A DNA stretch of 64,000 bases from NCEH01 sp043195135. Lineage in GTDB: Bacteria > Pseudomonadota > Alphaproteobacteria > Rhizobiales > Xanthobacteraceae. The notes under the pieces are model-generated. The model was not told the DNA's origin and did not search any database. It saw only the letters and a list, made by a program, of their open reading frames with translations. Made by a program: the position numbers and the translations under genes. Numbering within the stretch: the first letter of the stretch is position 1; every line of letters begins with the position of its first letter. Where the stretch lies: NCBI RefSeq assembly GCF_043195135.1, contig NZ_JBAFWP010000004.1; one strand, 5' to 3'. Of the stretch, positions 38,887 through 46,989 are shown piece by piece.

Positions 38887-40461
38887 TCACTCCGCAGGGG
38901 CCAGACGGGGGTTGAGCAGGCCCGCCTCGGGTTCGATGTCGGGCTTGGGACCCTTGCCGATGGCGCGGATCATGAGGCCCATCTCGATGATGAACAGGAT
39001 GGTGTAGATCAGCGCGAAGCCCACGATGGTGAACAGCACCGTGGTCACGCCGAGGTTGGACACGCCGGCGGCGGTGGGCAGCATGCCTTCGATCATCCAG
39101 GGCTGACGGCCGTATTCCGCCACCACCCAGCCGAATTCCGCCGCGATCCAGGGCAGCGGGATCGACAGCACCGCGATCCGCAGCAGGATCGGGTAGCGGT
39201 CCAGCATGCGCCGCGCCGAGAGGATGAACATCAGCGTCATGAAGGCGATGAAGTAGAAGCCGAGGCCCACCATGATGCGGAACGACCAGAACATGGGGGC
39301 GACACCGGGCACGGTGTCCCAGGCGGCCTTGTCGATCTGCTCCGGCGTCGCCTGCCGGGGGTCGTCCACATAGCGCTTGAGGAGCAGCGCGTAGCCGAGG
39401 TTTCGACCGTTGTCCTCGAACGCCTTCTGCACGTCGGGGGCGACCGCGGCGGTGCCGTTGGCGCGGATCTTCTGGAGCGCGTCATAAGCGATGATGCCCT
39501 GCTGGATCCGGTCCTTGGCATGGCCGACCAGTTCCTCGATGCCGGGGATCACGGTGGTCAGCGAGCGGGTGCCGATCAGGCCCATCACCCAGGGAATGCG
39601 CACCGCATAATGGGTCTCGCGCGCCTCCTGGTCGGGAAAGCCGAACAAGGTGAAGGAGGCGGGCGCCGGCTCGGTCTCCCACATGGCCTCGATGGCCGCG
39701 AGCTTCATCTTCTGGTGCTCGGTGTCGAGATAGCCGCTCTCGTCGCCCAGCACGACCACCGACAGGGAGGCCGCGAGCCCGAACGAGGCGGCCACCGTCA
39801 TGGAGCGCTTGGCAAGGTCGATGTGGCGCCCCTTCAGCAGATACCAGGCCGAGACGCCGAGCACGAAGAAGGACGCCGTCACATAACCGGCGGAGACCGT
39901 GTGCACGAACTTCGCCTGGGCGACCGGGTTGAACAGCACCGCGTAGAAGTCGGTCACCTCCATGCGCATGGTCTGCGGGTTGAAGGCCGATCCCACCGGG
40001 TTCTGCATCCAGCCATTGGCGATCAGGATCCAGAGCGCGGAGAAGTTGGAGCCGATCGCCACCGCCCAGGTGGTCACCAGATGTCCCACCTTGGACATCT
40101 TGTCCCAACCGAAGAAGAACAGACCGACGAAGGTGGCTTCCAGGAAGAAGGCCATGAGCCCTTCGATGGCCAGCGGCGCTCCGAAGATGTCGCCGACATA
40201 ATGGCTGTAATAGCTCCAGTTCATGCCGAACTGAAACTCCATGACGATGCCGGTGGCGACCCCGAGAACGAAGTTGATCCCGAACAGGGTGCCCCAGAAT
40301 TTCGTCATCTGACGCCAGATCGGGCGCCCGGTCATCACATAGACGGTCTCCATGATCGCCAGGAGCACGGAGAGCCCGAGCGTGAGCGGCACGAAGAGGA
40401 AGTGGTAGAGCGCCGTCATCGCGAATTGCAGGCGCGATAGACTTACGATGTCGAATTCCAT
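38887..40461 (-). CDS. cydA: CydA, cytochrome bd ubiquinol oxidase subunit I
   Basis: 524 residues. LSRLQFAMTALYHFLFVPLT carries the His ligand of haem b595/d near residue 20; GRQPWMIEGMLPTA is the conserved quinol-loop motif; MEFQFGMNWSYYSHYVGDIF contains the haem b558 Met region. The quinol loop appears of usual length for the short-loop group. First gene of cydABX; cydC ends about 80 bp upstream on the same strand. Confidence 0.95.
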   Translation of the reverse strand: MEFDIVSLSRLQFAMTALYHFLFVPLTLGLSVLLAIMETVYVMTGRPIWRQMTKFWGTLFGINFVLGVATGIVMEFQFGMNWSYYSHYVGDIFGAPLAIEGLMAFFLEATFVGLFFFGWDKMSKVGHLVTTWAVAIGSNFSALWILIANGWMQNPVGSAFNPQTMRMEVTDFYAVLFNPVAQAKFVHTVSAGYVTASFFVLGVSAWYLLKGRHIDLAKRSMTVAASFGLAASLSVVVLGDESGYLDTEHQKMKLAAIEAMWETEPAPASFTLFGFPDQEARETHYAVRIPWVMGLIGTRSLTTVIPGIEELVGHAKDRIQQGIIAYDALQKIRANGTAAVAPDVQKAFEDNGRNLGYALLLKRYVDDPRQATPEQIDKAAWDTVPGVAPMFWSFRIMVGLGFYFIAFMTLMFILSARRMLDRYPILLRIAVLSIPLPWIAAEFGWVVAEYGRQPWMIEGMLPTAAGVSNLGVTTVLFTIVGFALIYTILFIIEMGLMIRAIGKGPKPDIEPEAGLLNPRLAPAE

Positions 40462-40542
40462 TGCTCACTCCGGGGTGCGCCCGGCCTCCTGTCGTAATTC
40501 CCGGCGCCGCGGCGCCATCCGTTCGCGGGGTGCGGGGCCTGG

Positions 40543-42228
40543 TCAATCCGGGCGGAGCGCGGCGAGCGCGGCATGAAAAGCCGGCTCGCCCCGTTCCGCC
40601 CGGAAGACGATGCGTCCGCGGTCAATCATCACCAGGTGATCGGCGATCTCCGCCTCGCGCCTGATGTGGGTCGCGACGATGACGGAGCGCCCGGTCGCAT
40701 GAGCGGCCAGTCGGCCGAGCACGTCCCGTGCGGTGGCGGCATCGAGCCCCTCGGTCGGCTCGTCGAGCAGCCAGAGGGGCGTGTCGCGCAGCAGCAGCCG
40801 GGCCAGCGCCAGCCGGCGACCCTGGCCGCCGGACAGGCCGAGCCCGCCCTCGCCGAGCAAGGTGTCGAGCCCGCGCGGCAGCGCGCGGACATCCTCCGCG
40901 AGGCCCGCCGCCGCGAGCGCGTCCCACAGCCGGTCATCGTCGGCAGCGGCAGCGGCGAGGCGCAGATTGTCGCGCAGGCTGTCCTGAAACAATTCGGTGC
41001 GCTGGGTCAAAAGGGTGCAGCCAAGCGCCTCCACCACACCCGATTGGGGCGCCATCTCGCCGCAGGCGAGGGCCAGCAAGGTCGATTTGCCGGCGCCGCT
41101 GGTGCCGATCACGGCCACCCGCTCACCGATGGAGATATCGAGCGTGAGGTCGTGCACCGCCGGCCGGCTGGCGCCGCCATGGCGGGCGGTGACGGCGCGC
41201 ATCCGCAGCGCAAGCCCGGCCGGCGGCGCGAGGGGACGGGACGCCGGCGCCTGCGGGCGCAGGCGCGGCCCGATGCGGCGCACCGCCAGCACGGTCCGGC
41301 CGAGTTCCAGCGCGCCACGCCGCAGGCCCGCGAAAGGCTCCGCCGCCGCGAGCGCGACCAGCAGCCCGAGAGCCGCCACGGGCGTGTCGATGACGCCCTG
41401 GTCCGCCAGCAGGCCAACCCCGATCAAGGTGCCCGCGAGCACCGCCGTACCGGTGATCGCAAAGCCCGTGGTCACGCGGGTCTCGATGGCGTCGAGCGCA
41501 TCATCGGCCTGCGAAAGGGTGGCGTCCGCAGATGCCAGCGCATCGCGCTGCGCGGCCAGGCGGCCGGCCATGGCCAATTCGGTCTGGCCGGCGATCAGAT
41601 CGATGGCGTCCGCGCGCAAGGCTTCCAGCGCATGGGCGCGACGCCGCGCGGGACGGCGGGCGGCGCGCGCCGCGAACACCGGCAGGCCGAAGCCGGCCGC
41701 GATCAATGCGGCCGCGACCGCGGCGCCGAGCCAAAGCTGCATCAGGCCGAGCGCGACGCCGGCGGCAAGCGCGGTCGCGAGCATCGCCCCTGCCGGCACC
41801 AGCACCCGCAGGTAAAGGGAATCGAGTGCATCGATGTCGGCCGTGAGCCGAAACAGCAGCCGCGCCGGCCGCGCCAGCAGAGCCCGCGCCGCGCCCGGCT
41901 CGGCCCAGCCGCGAAACAGCCGCTCGCGCAAGCCGGCGAGAATGGAGAGGGCGGCGTCATGGGTCGTCAGCCGCTCGCCATAGCGCGAGGCGGTGCGCGC
42001 CAGAGCGAGGAAGCGGATGGCGGCGGCGGGGGCGAACACGTCGAAGGTCAAGGCGGCGGCGGACAAACCGGCGATCGCGGTTGCCGAGATGAACCAGCCG
42101 GAGAGCCCGAGCAGGGCAAGGCCGGCCAGCACCGTGGTGGCGGCGAGCACCAGGCCCGCCAGCAGCATGCCGCGCTGCTCCTGGACAAACAGGTCGAGGA
42201 CCGGCCACAGATCGTTGCGGTGTTTCAT
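40543..42228 (-). CDS. cydC: CydC, ABC exporter subunit for cytochrome bd assembly
   Basis: 561 residues: an N-terminal six-helix membrane domain and a C-terminal ATPase with Walker A GTSGAGKSTLLALACGE, signature LSGGQGRRLALARLLL and Walker B PLWLLDEPTEGLD. CydDC exports cysteine and glutathione to the periplasm and is needed to assemble cytochrome bd. The start overlaps the cydD stop by four bases. In a sulfur oxidiser its thiol export may also matter for periplasmic sulfur chemistry. Confidence 0.92.
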   Translation of the reverse strand: MKHRNDLWPVLDLFVQEQRGMLLAGLVLAATTVLAGLALLGLSGWFISATAIAGLSAAALTFDVFAPAAAIRFLALARTASRYGERLTTHDAALSILAGLRERLFRGWAEPGAARALLARPARLLFRLTADIDALDSLYLRVLVPAGAMLATALAAGVALGLMQLWLGAAVAAALIAAGFGLPVFAARAARRPARRRAHALEALRADAIDLIAGQTELAMAGRLAAQRDALASADATLSQADDALDAIETRVTTGFAITGTAVLAGTLIGVGLLADQGVIDTPVAALGLLVALAAAEPFAGLRRGALELGRTVLAVRRIGPRLRPQAPASRPLAPPAGLALRMRAVTARHGGASRPAVHDLTLDISIGERVAVIGTSGAGKSTLLALACGEMAPQSGVVEALGCTLLTQRTELFQDSLRDNLRLAAAAADDDRLWDALAAAGLAEDVRALPRGLDTLLGEGGLGLSGGQGRRLALARLLLRDTPLWLLDEPTEGLDAATARDVLGRLAAHATGRSVIVATHIRREAEIADHLVMIDRGRIVFRAERGEPAFHAALAALRPD

Positions 42229-44039
42229 GGCCGCGGCTCCAGCAGAACCTGCCGGTCCATGCGCGCGATCAGCACCGGATCATGGGTGGCGACGATCAGC
42301 GTGCGGCCCTCGGCGAGCGTCAGCAAGGCTTCGGTGACCTCGCGGGCGGTGGCGGCGTCGAGATGGGCGGTGGGCTCGTCCGCCAGAATGAGATCGGCAT
42401 GCCGGTTCGCCGCCGCACGGGCCAGGGCGAGCCGCAGCGCCTCGCCGCCGGAAAGCCCGGCGCCTCCCTCGCCGATGGCGCGGCCATGGCGATCCGCAGC
42501 GATCGGATCCAGCACGGCGAAGCGAAGGGCGGCGGCCACCGCGTCAGTGCCGATATCCGCCCGCCCGAGGGCGATGTTCGCCCGCAGGGAGCCGGCGAAG
42601 AAGTGTGGGCTCTGCCCGATCCAGGCCATGCGGGCGCGGTGCGCGGTGGCGGTCTCCCCGGTCAGCGGCCGGCCGCCGATGGCGATCTCCCCGCCATCCG
42701 CCGGAGCCAGGCCGGCGATGAGGGCGAGCAGCGTGGACTTGCCCGCGCCGCTGGCGCCGGTCAGTGCCACCCGCTCACCGCCGGCCACATCGAGGTTGAA
42801 TGCGGCGAGGACCGCCCCCGCGCTGCCCGCGTGGCGGAAATCAAGCCCGGTGATGCGGACCTGCGGCGCCGGACGTGGCGCCGTGGCCACTTGCGCGACG
42901 GCTGGCGAGGGTGCCTCGCCCGCACCCGGCAAGGCCAATCCCGGCCGCGCGAGGCCCTCCAGCATCTCCATCGCCGCCTCACCCGCTGCCCGGTCGTGCC
43001 ACACCGCCGAGAGGTCTCGCAGCGGCTGGAAGAAGGCCGGCGCGAGCAGAAGAATGAACAGGCCCTCGCCGAGCGAGAGCCTGCCGCCCCATGCGCCGAA
43101 GTCGAGCGGGCCGAGAAAATGGAAGCCGATATAGACCGCCACCATGGCGACCCCGAGGGCCGAGAACAGTTCCAGTACCGCCGAGGACAGGAAGGCGATG
43201 CGCAGCACCGCCATGGTGCGCGCCTTGAGGGAAAAGGCGTTCGCCCTCAGGCGGCGGGCCGTCAGGTCCACGGCATCGAGCGCGCGGATGGTGGCAAGGC
43301 CGCGCAGGCGATCCAGCAGGAAGGCGTTCATGCCGCCGACCTCGACCATCTGGGCGGCGCTGGCGGCTTTGGCCCGCCACCCGACCAGGGCCATGAACAG
43401 GGGAATGAGGGGCGCTGCGACCAGCATCACCAGGCCCGCGACCCACGACAGGGGAAACACCGCGCACAGGATGGCGAGGGGGACGAGGGTCGAGCGCTGG
43501 CGGGCGGGACGGTAGCGGGCAAGATAGGGCACGATGGCTTCCGCCTGCTCGGCCAGGGCGCTCGCGGCCGATCCCGAAGCGGGACGTTCGGCATCGAGCG
43601 GCGAACGGGCGGACAGCGCCATCGCCGCACGGGCGCGTTGCTCCGACAGGATGGCCCGGGCGGACCTGAAAGCAAGCCGCGCCCCCGCAGCATCAAGCAG
43701 GGCCCGCAGCACCCCGAGGGCGAACACCAGCGCCGCCGCGAAAATCACCGGCCGCATGCCGCCGTGATCGGCGATGGCCTGAACGGCAAAGGCCAGCAGC
43801 GCCGCCTGCGGCAGCCAGATCAGCGCCGCCGCGCTCTGCATAAGGCTGCCGAGGGCGACACCCCGGCTCGGCTTCGCCGCTCGTTGCGTCTTGCGCGCGC
43901 TCTTGCTCCGACGCAGGCGGCGGAACACGGAACTTTTCGCGGCCTTGCCGCGCCACGCGGCAGGCGCGCGCGGTGCCGCCGGCAGCGACTCGCGCGCCGT
44001 CTGCGGCGGGTCGGAAATGAGGGCGACGGGGAGCGACAT
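42225..44039 (-). CDS. cydD: CydD, ABC exporter subunit for cytochrome bd assembly
   Basis: 604 residues. A basic N-terminal extension of about 60 residues (RRLRRSKSARKTQRAAKPSR) precedes the membrane domain. The ATPase has Walker A GASGAGKSTLLALIAGL, signature LSGGEALRLALARA and Walker B DLILADEPTAHLD. Partner of CydC, with overlapping genes. It starts just 3 bp after the regulator gene, so all are likely one transcript. Confidence 0.92.
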   Translation of the reverse strand: MSLPVALISDPPQTARESLPAAPRAPAAWRGKAAKSSVFRRLRRSKSARKTQRAAKPSRGVALGSLMQSAAALIWLPQAALLAFAVQAIADHGGMRPVIFAAALVFALGVLRALLDAAGARLAFRSARAILSEQRARAAMALSARSPLDAERPASGSAASALAEQAEAIVPYLARYRPARQRSTLVPLAILCAVFPLSWVAGLVMLVAAPLIPLFMALVGWRAKAASAAQMVEVGGMNAFLLDRLRGLATIRALDAVDLTARRLRANAFSLKARTMAVLRIAFLSSAVLELFSALGVAMVAVYIGFHFLGPLDFGAWGGRLSLGEGLFILLLAPAFFQPLRDLSAVWHDRAAGEAAMEMLEGLARPGLALPGAGEAPSPAVAQVATAPRPAPQVRITGLDFRHAGSAGAVLAAFNLDVAGGERVALTGASGAGKSTLLALIAGLAPADGGEIAIGGRPLTGETATAHRARMAWIGQSPHFFAGSLRANIALGRADIGTDAVAAALRFAVLDPIAADRHGRAIGEGGAGLSGGEALRLALARAAANRHADLILADEPTAHLDAATAREVTEALLTLAEGRTLIVATHDPVLIARMDRQVLLEPRP

Positions 44040-44042
44040 AAT

Positions 44043-44615
44043 TCACTCTTTTCCGCGCGGGCGACGGGGACGGGCGAGCGAGACGACCTTGGCCTTGGCC
44101 TCCAGCAGGCGTGTCACCTTGGCGCCCATGGATAGCAAGGTTGCAAGGCGGGCCGTATCGAGCTCCTTGACGTCGTCATACCAATTGGTGAGCTGCTCGA
44201 TTAGGCCGTGCATCTCGGCGAGGCGCGCCTGCGCATGGCGCTCCTCCTCGGTGGCCGGCTCCTGCATGAGGATCTCACGCAGCACCGACAGCGTCGGGTC
44301 CACCTCCCGCTTCTTCCGCTCCTCGGCGAGCGTGCGCAGGATGAGCCAGATGTCGTCTGGTGTGGTGAAGAAATCGCGCCGGTCATCGGGCAGGTGCTTC
44401 AGAAGCACGAGATTCCACGCCTGGAGCTCGCGCAGGCTCATGGACACGTTGGAGCGGGAAATTCCCAGGGCCTCCACGATCTGGTCGGCGCACAGCGGCG
44501 TAGAGGATACGAACAGGAGCGCATAAATCTGACCCACGGTGCGATTGATGCCCCAGCGGCTACCCATCTCGCCAAAATGCAAAACGAACGCCTGAATTGT
44601 CGAAGGCAGCTTCAT
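44043..44615 (-). CDS. GbsR/MarR-family transcriptional regulator of the cyd genes
   Basis: 190 residues. A GbsR-type winged HTH: FVLHFGEMGSRWGINRTVGQ then YALLFVSSTPLCADQIVEAL and ISRSNVSMSLRELQAWNLV. The C-terminal helices probably dimerise. It is first in the leftward series regulator-cydD-cydC-cydA-cydB-cydX and has a perfect 18-bp palindrome 23 bp upstream of its ATG, so it probably controls itself and the oxidase genes. The signal it senses is unknown. Confidence 0.85.
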   Translation of the reverse strand: MKLPSTIQAFVLHFGEMGSRWGINRTVGQIYALLFVSSTPLCADQIVEALGISRSNVSMSLRELQAWNLVLLKHLPDDRRDFFTTPDDIWLILRTLAEERKKREVDPTLSVLREILMQEPATEEERHAQARLAEMHGLIEQLTNWYDDVKELDTARLATLLSMGAKVTRLLEAKAKVVSLARPRRPRGKE

Positions 44616-44637
44616 CTGTTTTCCGTAATGACAGTTA

Positions 44638-44655
44638 TTTCAGAACTTTCTGAAA
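44638..44655. promoter_or_regulatory. Perfect palindrome TTTCAGAACTTTCTGAAA, candidate GbsR operator
   Basis: TTTCAGAA (44638-44645) and TTCTGAAA (44648-44655) are exact inverted arms with a CT centre. The site lies in the AT-rich leader of the regulator gene, where autorepression would be expected. The flanking TTATATACG supplies a possible -10 region on the minus strand. Confidence 0.7.
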
Positions 44656-44940
44656 CTTATATACGTGAGGCATTCAAGCTGGCAAGTACCCTGACGGCAC
44701 GCTGCGATCTCCATGCTGAGCATGCATACCCACCGCAGGCTCAGGGCGATCCGACGCTGAATCACCATTCAAGTAGACAACTACTGTTTATTTCGGAATC
44801 CTACAAACTATATTACAGAAAATATTCTGCACACAGATTTCTAGCTATATTTACTTCCATCAAACCAATTTTTTATGACTATTTTTTCTATACTTATTCA
44901 GCGAATGAACTTCATTGGCGGTTCCGCGACACACCGCCCC
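44656..44940. other. AT-rich intergenic tract without a gene
   Basis: The tract is markedly AT-rich compared with the flanks, especially 44765-44925 (runs such as TATATTACAGAAAATATTCTG). No frame looks coding. AGAAAATATTCT near 44817 is a short palindrome. It separates the cyd regulator promoter from the end of an ArsR gene. Confidence 0.5.
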
Positions 44941-45273
44941 CTATCGATCCCCCGGCTCCGTGTGATAGAGACAGCTAAGTGTTTCCAGCAGCATTCGAAC
45001 TTTATTACTTGAAATGCTATAAAAAATTGATTGTGCGTCTCGTCTCGTTTTAACCAAGCCCTGAAGGCGTAATTTCCCGAGATGCTGCGACACAGCCGAC
45101 GAACTAAGTCCTGTAATTACTGCAAGTTCACCCACCGACCGTTCACTTTCAGACAGATGACAGAGGACAATCAAGCGCTTAGAATTGGCCATCGAGGTTA
45201 GAAGTTCGGCGGCTTCGGCGGCTCTCTCCTCTAGGCAGGCGAGTGGTAGCTTTGGGTGATCTTTTGTGTCCAT
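44941..45273 (-). CDS. ArsR-family regulator with a Cys pair
   Basis: 110 residues. Winged HTH with SVGELAVITGLSSSAVSQHL (about 46-65). Cys38 (KRLIVLC) lies at the same place as the first sensor Cys of BigR/SoxR; Cys101 (TLSCLYH) lies one helical turn before the second. This suggests a thiol sensor of sulfane sulfur or metal. No target gene is adjacent in its direction. GC content is lower than neighbours, a possible sign of transfer. Confidence 0.8.
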   Translation of the reverse strand: MDTKDHPKLPLACLEERAAEAAELLTSMANSKRLIVLCHLSESERSVGELAVITGLSSSAVSQHLGKLRLQGLVKTRRDAQSIFYSISSNKVRMLLETLSCLYHTEPGDR

Positions 45274-45469
45274 GATGGGATACTCACTTCCTGGAACATC
45301 TCTAAAACAAAAAAGTGAGCAAATTTCATAAATTGGCCATCACCTAGCGCGCAGTACTCAAACAGTCGGTGACCTCACGAAACGACATGCGGCTTAAGAT
45401 AAATGTGTGGCCGTTATTCTATCGCGTTCATCTCCGTCCTTGAGAGAGCATGTGGTAGACTACAATTAA
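45274..45469. other. Promoter region of the ArsR gene and gap
   Basis: No coding frame is evident. CAAATTTCATAAATTGG (45320-45336) is a near-palindrome (one mismatch) 47 bp from the ArsR start and could be its operator. The remainder up to the methyltransferase gene (45707) contains the palindrome at 45470 and nothing else recognisable. Confidence 0.45.
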
Positions 45470-45494
45470 ATCTGTCTGGCCGCGCCAGACAGAT
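45470..45494. repeat. Perfect 11-bp inverted repeat
   Basis: ATCTGTCTGGC (45470-45480) pairs with GCCAGACAGAT (45484-45494) across CGC. It has no T run, and it stands about 210 bp before the methyltransferase gene. It may be an operator or a hairpin in a leader RNA. Confidence 0.6.
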
Positions 45495-45706
45495 CCATCA
45501 GCGGATCGGTTCGGAATGTGCATTCAAATGAGCATACCGAAGGCGATCCTCCTCGCGCACCCCAGATTCGAGCACCTTCCGTGCCCCTCCCCCGCAGCAC
45601 TATGCCACGCGGTCCTGCTTTACTACCGGGCAGGCTCGGAGGCTGAGTGGACTCAGGCCTGCCCGCTTGGTACTCAACTTTTGTCCGCCAGAATGGGAAG
45701 AGAAAC

Positions 45707-46318
45707 ATGTCCGGGTTGGAACAATGGGAAGGCCGGTATTCCACCAATGAATATATCTTCGGCACCGAGCCGAATGCGTTTCTGAAGGCGCAGGCTGCCC
45801 GCCTGCGCCCTGGAGAAACAGCACTCGCAATTGCCGACGGCGAAGGCCGAAACGGCGTGTGGCTCGCGCAGCAGGGTCTCAACGTCACCTCCGTCGATTT
45901 TTCCGCGACCGCCATCGAAAAGGCACGTCGGCTTGCACAAGCGCGCGGCGTCCGCATTAACTTCGAATGTACCGATATCAGCGTGCGGGAATGGTCGCAG
46001 GATGCGTTCGACGTCGCAGCGGCCATCTTCTTCCAGTTCGCCGGACCGTCCCTGCGCGAGCAAATCTTTGCCGGTCTCCGGCAGACGGTGAAGCCGGGCG
46101 GCCTCCTCTTCCTGCAGGGTTATCGACCAGAGCAACTCACGTACAAGACCGGCGGTCCTGCTCAGATCGAGAATCTCTACACACGCGATATGCTCGAACG
46201 AAGCTTCGGCGATTGGGATATCCTCGATCTTTGTGAGCATGATGAGGTGCTGGGTGAAGGAAGCCGTCACGTCGGCATGTCCGCCTTGATCGACCTCGTC
46301 GCGCGCAAGCCGCGTTAA
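45707..46318 (+). CDS. Class I SAM-dependent methyltransferase (TehB/thiol-type)
   Basis: 203 residues from ATG 45707, preceded by GGGAAGAG. Motif I is LAIADGEGRNGVWLAQQG with the acidic SVDFSATAIEKARRLA strand after it. The EQWEGRYSTNEYIFGTEPN start and GEGRN motif are typical of TehB-like methyltransferases. These methylate tellurite, selenite or thiols. In this context methylation of sulfide or a thiol is possible but unproven. It converges on the DUF302 gene. Confidence 0.8.
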   Translation: MSGLEQWEGRYSTNEYIFGTEPNAFLKAQAARLRPGETALAIADGEGRNGVWLAQQGLNVTSVDFSATAIEKARRLAQARGVRINFECTDISVREWSQDAFDVAAAIFFQFAGPSLREQIFAGLRQTVKPGGLLFLQGYRPEQLTYKTGGPAQIENLYTRDMLERSFGDWDILDLCEHDEVLGEGSRHVGMSALIDLVARKPR

Positions 46319-46432
46319 TGCAGATTGTGGTGTACATTTCCCCATTAGCTGGCATCGCGAGTTGATTGGCACTGCAGTCTCATTTCTAGATCTGGCGTCG
46401 GCTTCATCGATCAGATTGATGCAGTTGCGCTT

Positions 46433-46819
46433 TCAGAGGCTCACGATAACATTTTTCAGTGCAGCCCGTACTTTCTCGGCCAGCGTCAGCAGCTTTGGGT
46501 TGTCGATCGCCTGCATGGAGGCGACTGGATCAATGGCTGCCACTTCCATCTTGCCGACACCGGCCTCCTGCACGACGACATTACAGGGAAGCATGGTGCC
46601 CGCTTTGCATTCGGTTAAGAGGGCCTCATACGCTAAGAGCGGGTTGCAGGCACCAAGGATACGGTAATTCCGGAAATTGGCGCCGAGCTTCGTCTTGAAG
46701 GTATCAGTCACATTGATCTCGGTGATGATGCCGAATCCGGCTGTCTTGAGGGCTGCGGTGGTGCGATCGACTGCCTCATCAAAGTCGCACACGAGGGTCT
46801 TTTCAAAGTAATAGCTCAT
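46433..46819 (-). CDS. DUF302 family protein
   Basis: 128 residues. MSYYFEKTLVCDFDEAVDRT, LKTAGFGIITEINVTDTFK and NFRNYRILGACNPLLAYEAL are typical of DUF302. Three Cys (GACNP, TECKAG, LPCNVVV) sit in the conserved half. DUF302 proteins are small cytoplasmic proteins often found beside SQR and sulfide-detoxification genes. It is the last gene of the leftward set that begins with a persulfide dioxygenase, 170 bp after the RND pump. Confidence 0.85.
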   Translation of the reverse strand: MSYYFEKTLVCDFDEAVDRTTAALKTAGFGIITEINVTDTFKTKLGANFRNYRILGACNPLLAYEALLTECKAGTMLPCNVVVQEAGVGKMEVAAIDPVASMQAIDNPKLLTLAEKVRAALKNVIVSL

Positions 46820-46989
46820 GAATCTTCTCCGTTGATTCCGCCAGGGAAAATCATAGACTGCCCTGGTCACCGCTATCGCCAGAGTTGAAGCTTCTCGCGA
46901 CAAATCTCGAACATGCAACTATACAGAAATACCGCATAATTCCGCGTTCGGATTGGACCAACGTCGCCATCCATCCCGAACAAATCGCC

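Noticed and set aside
37735..40440. A 901-codon plus-strand open frame opposite cydAB
   Set aside because: Low-complexity His/Gln/Glu/Arg composition, antisense to well-supported membrane proteins.
40573..43134. An 853-codon plus-strand frame opposite cydCD
   Set aside because: Same reason: an antisense shadow of two ABC transporter genes with intact motifs.
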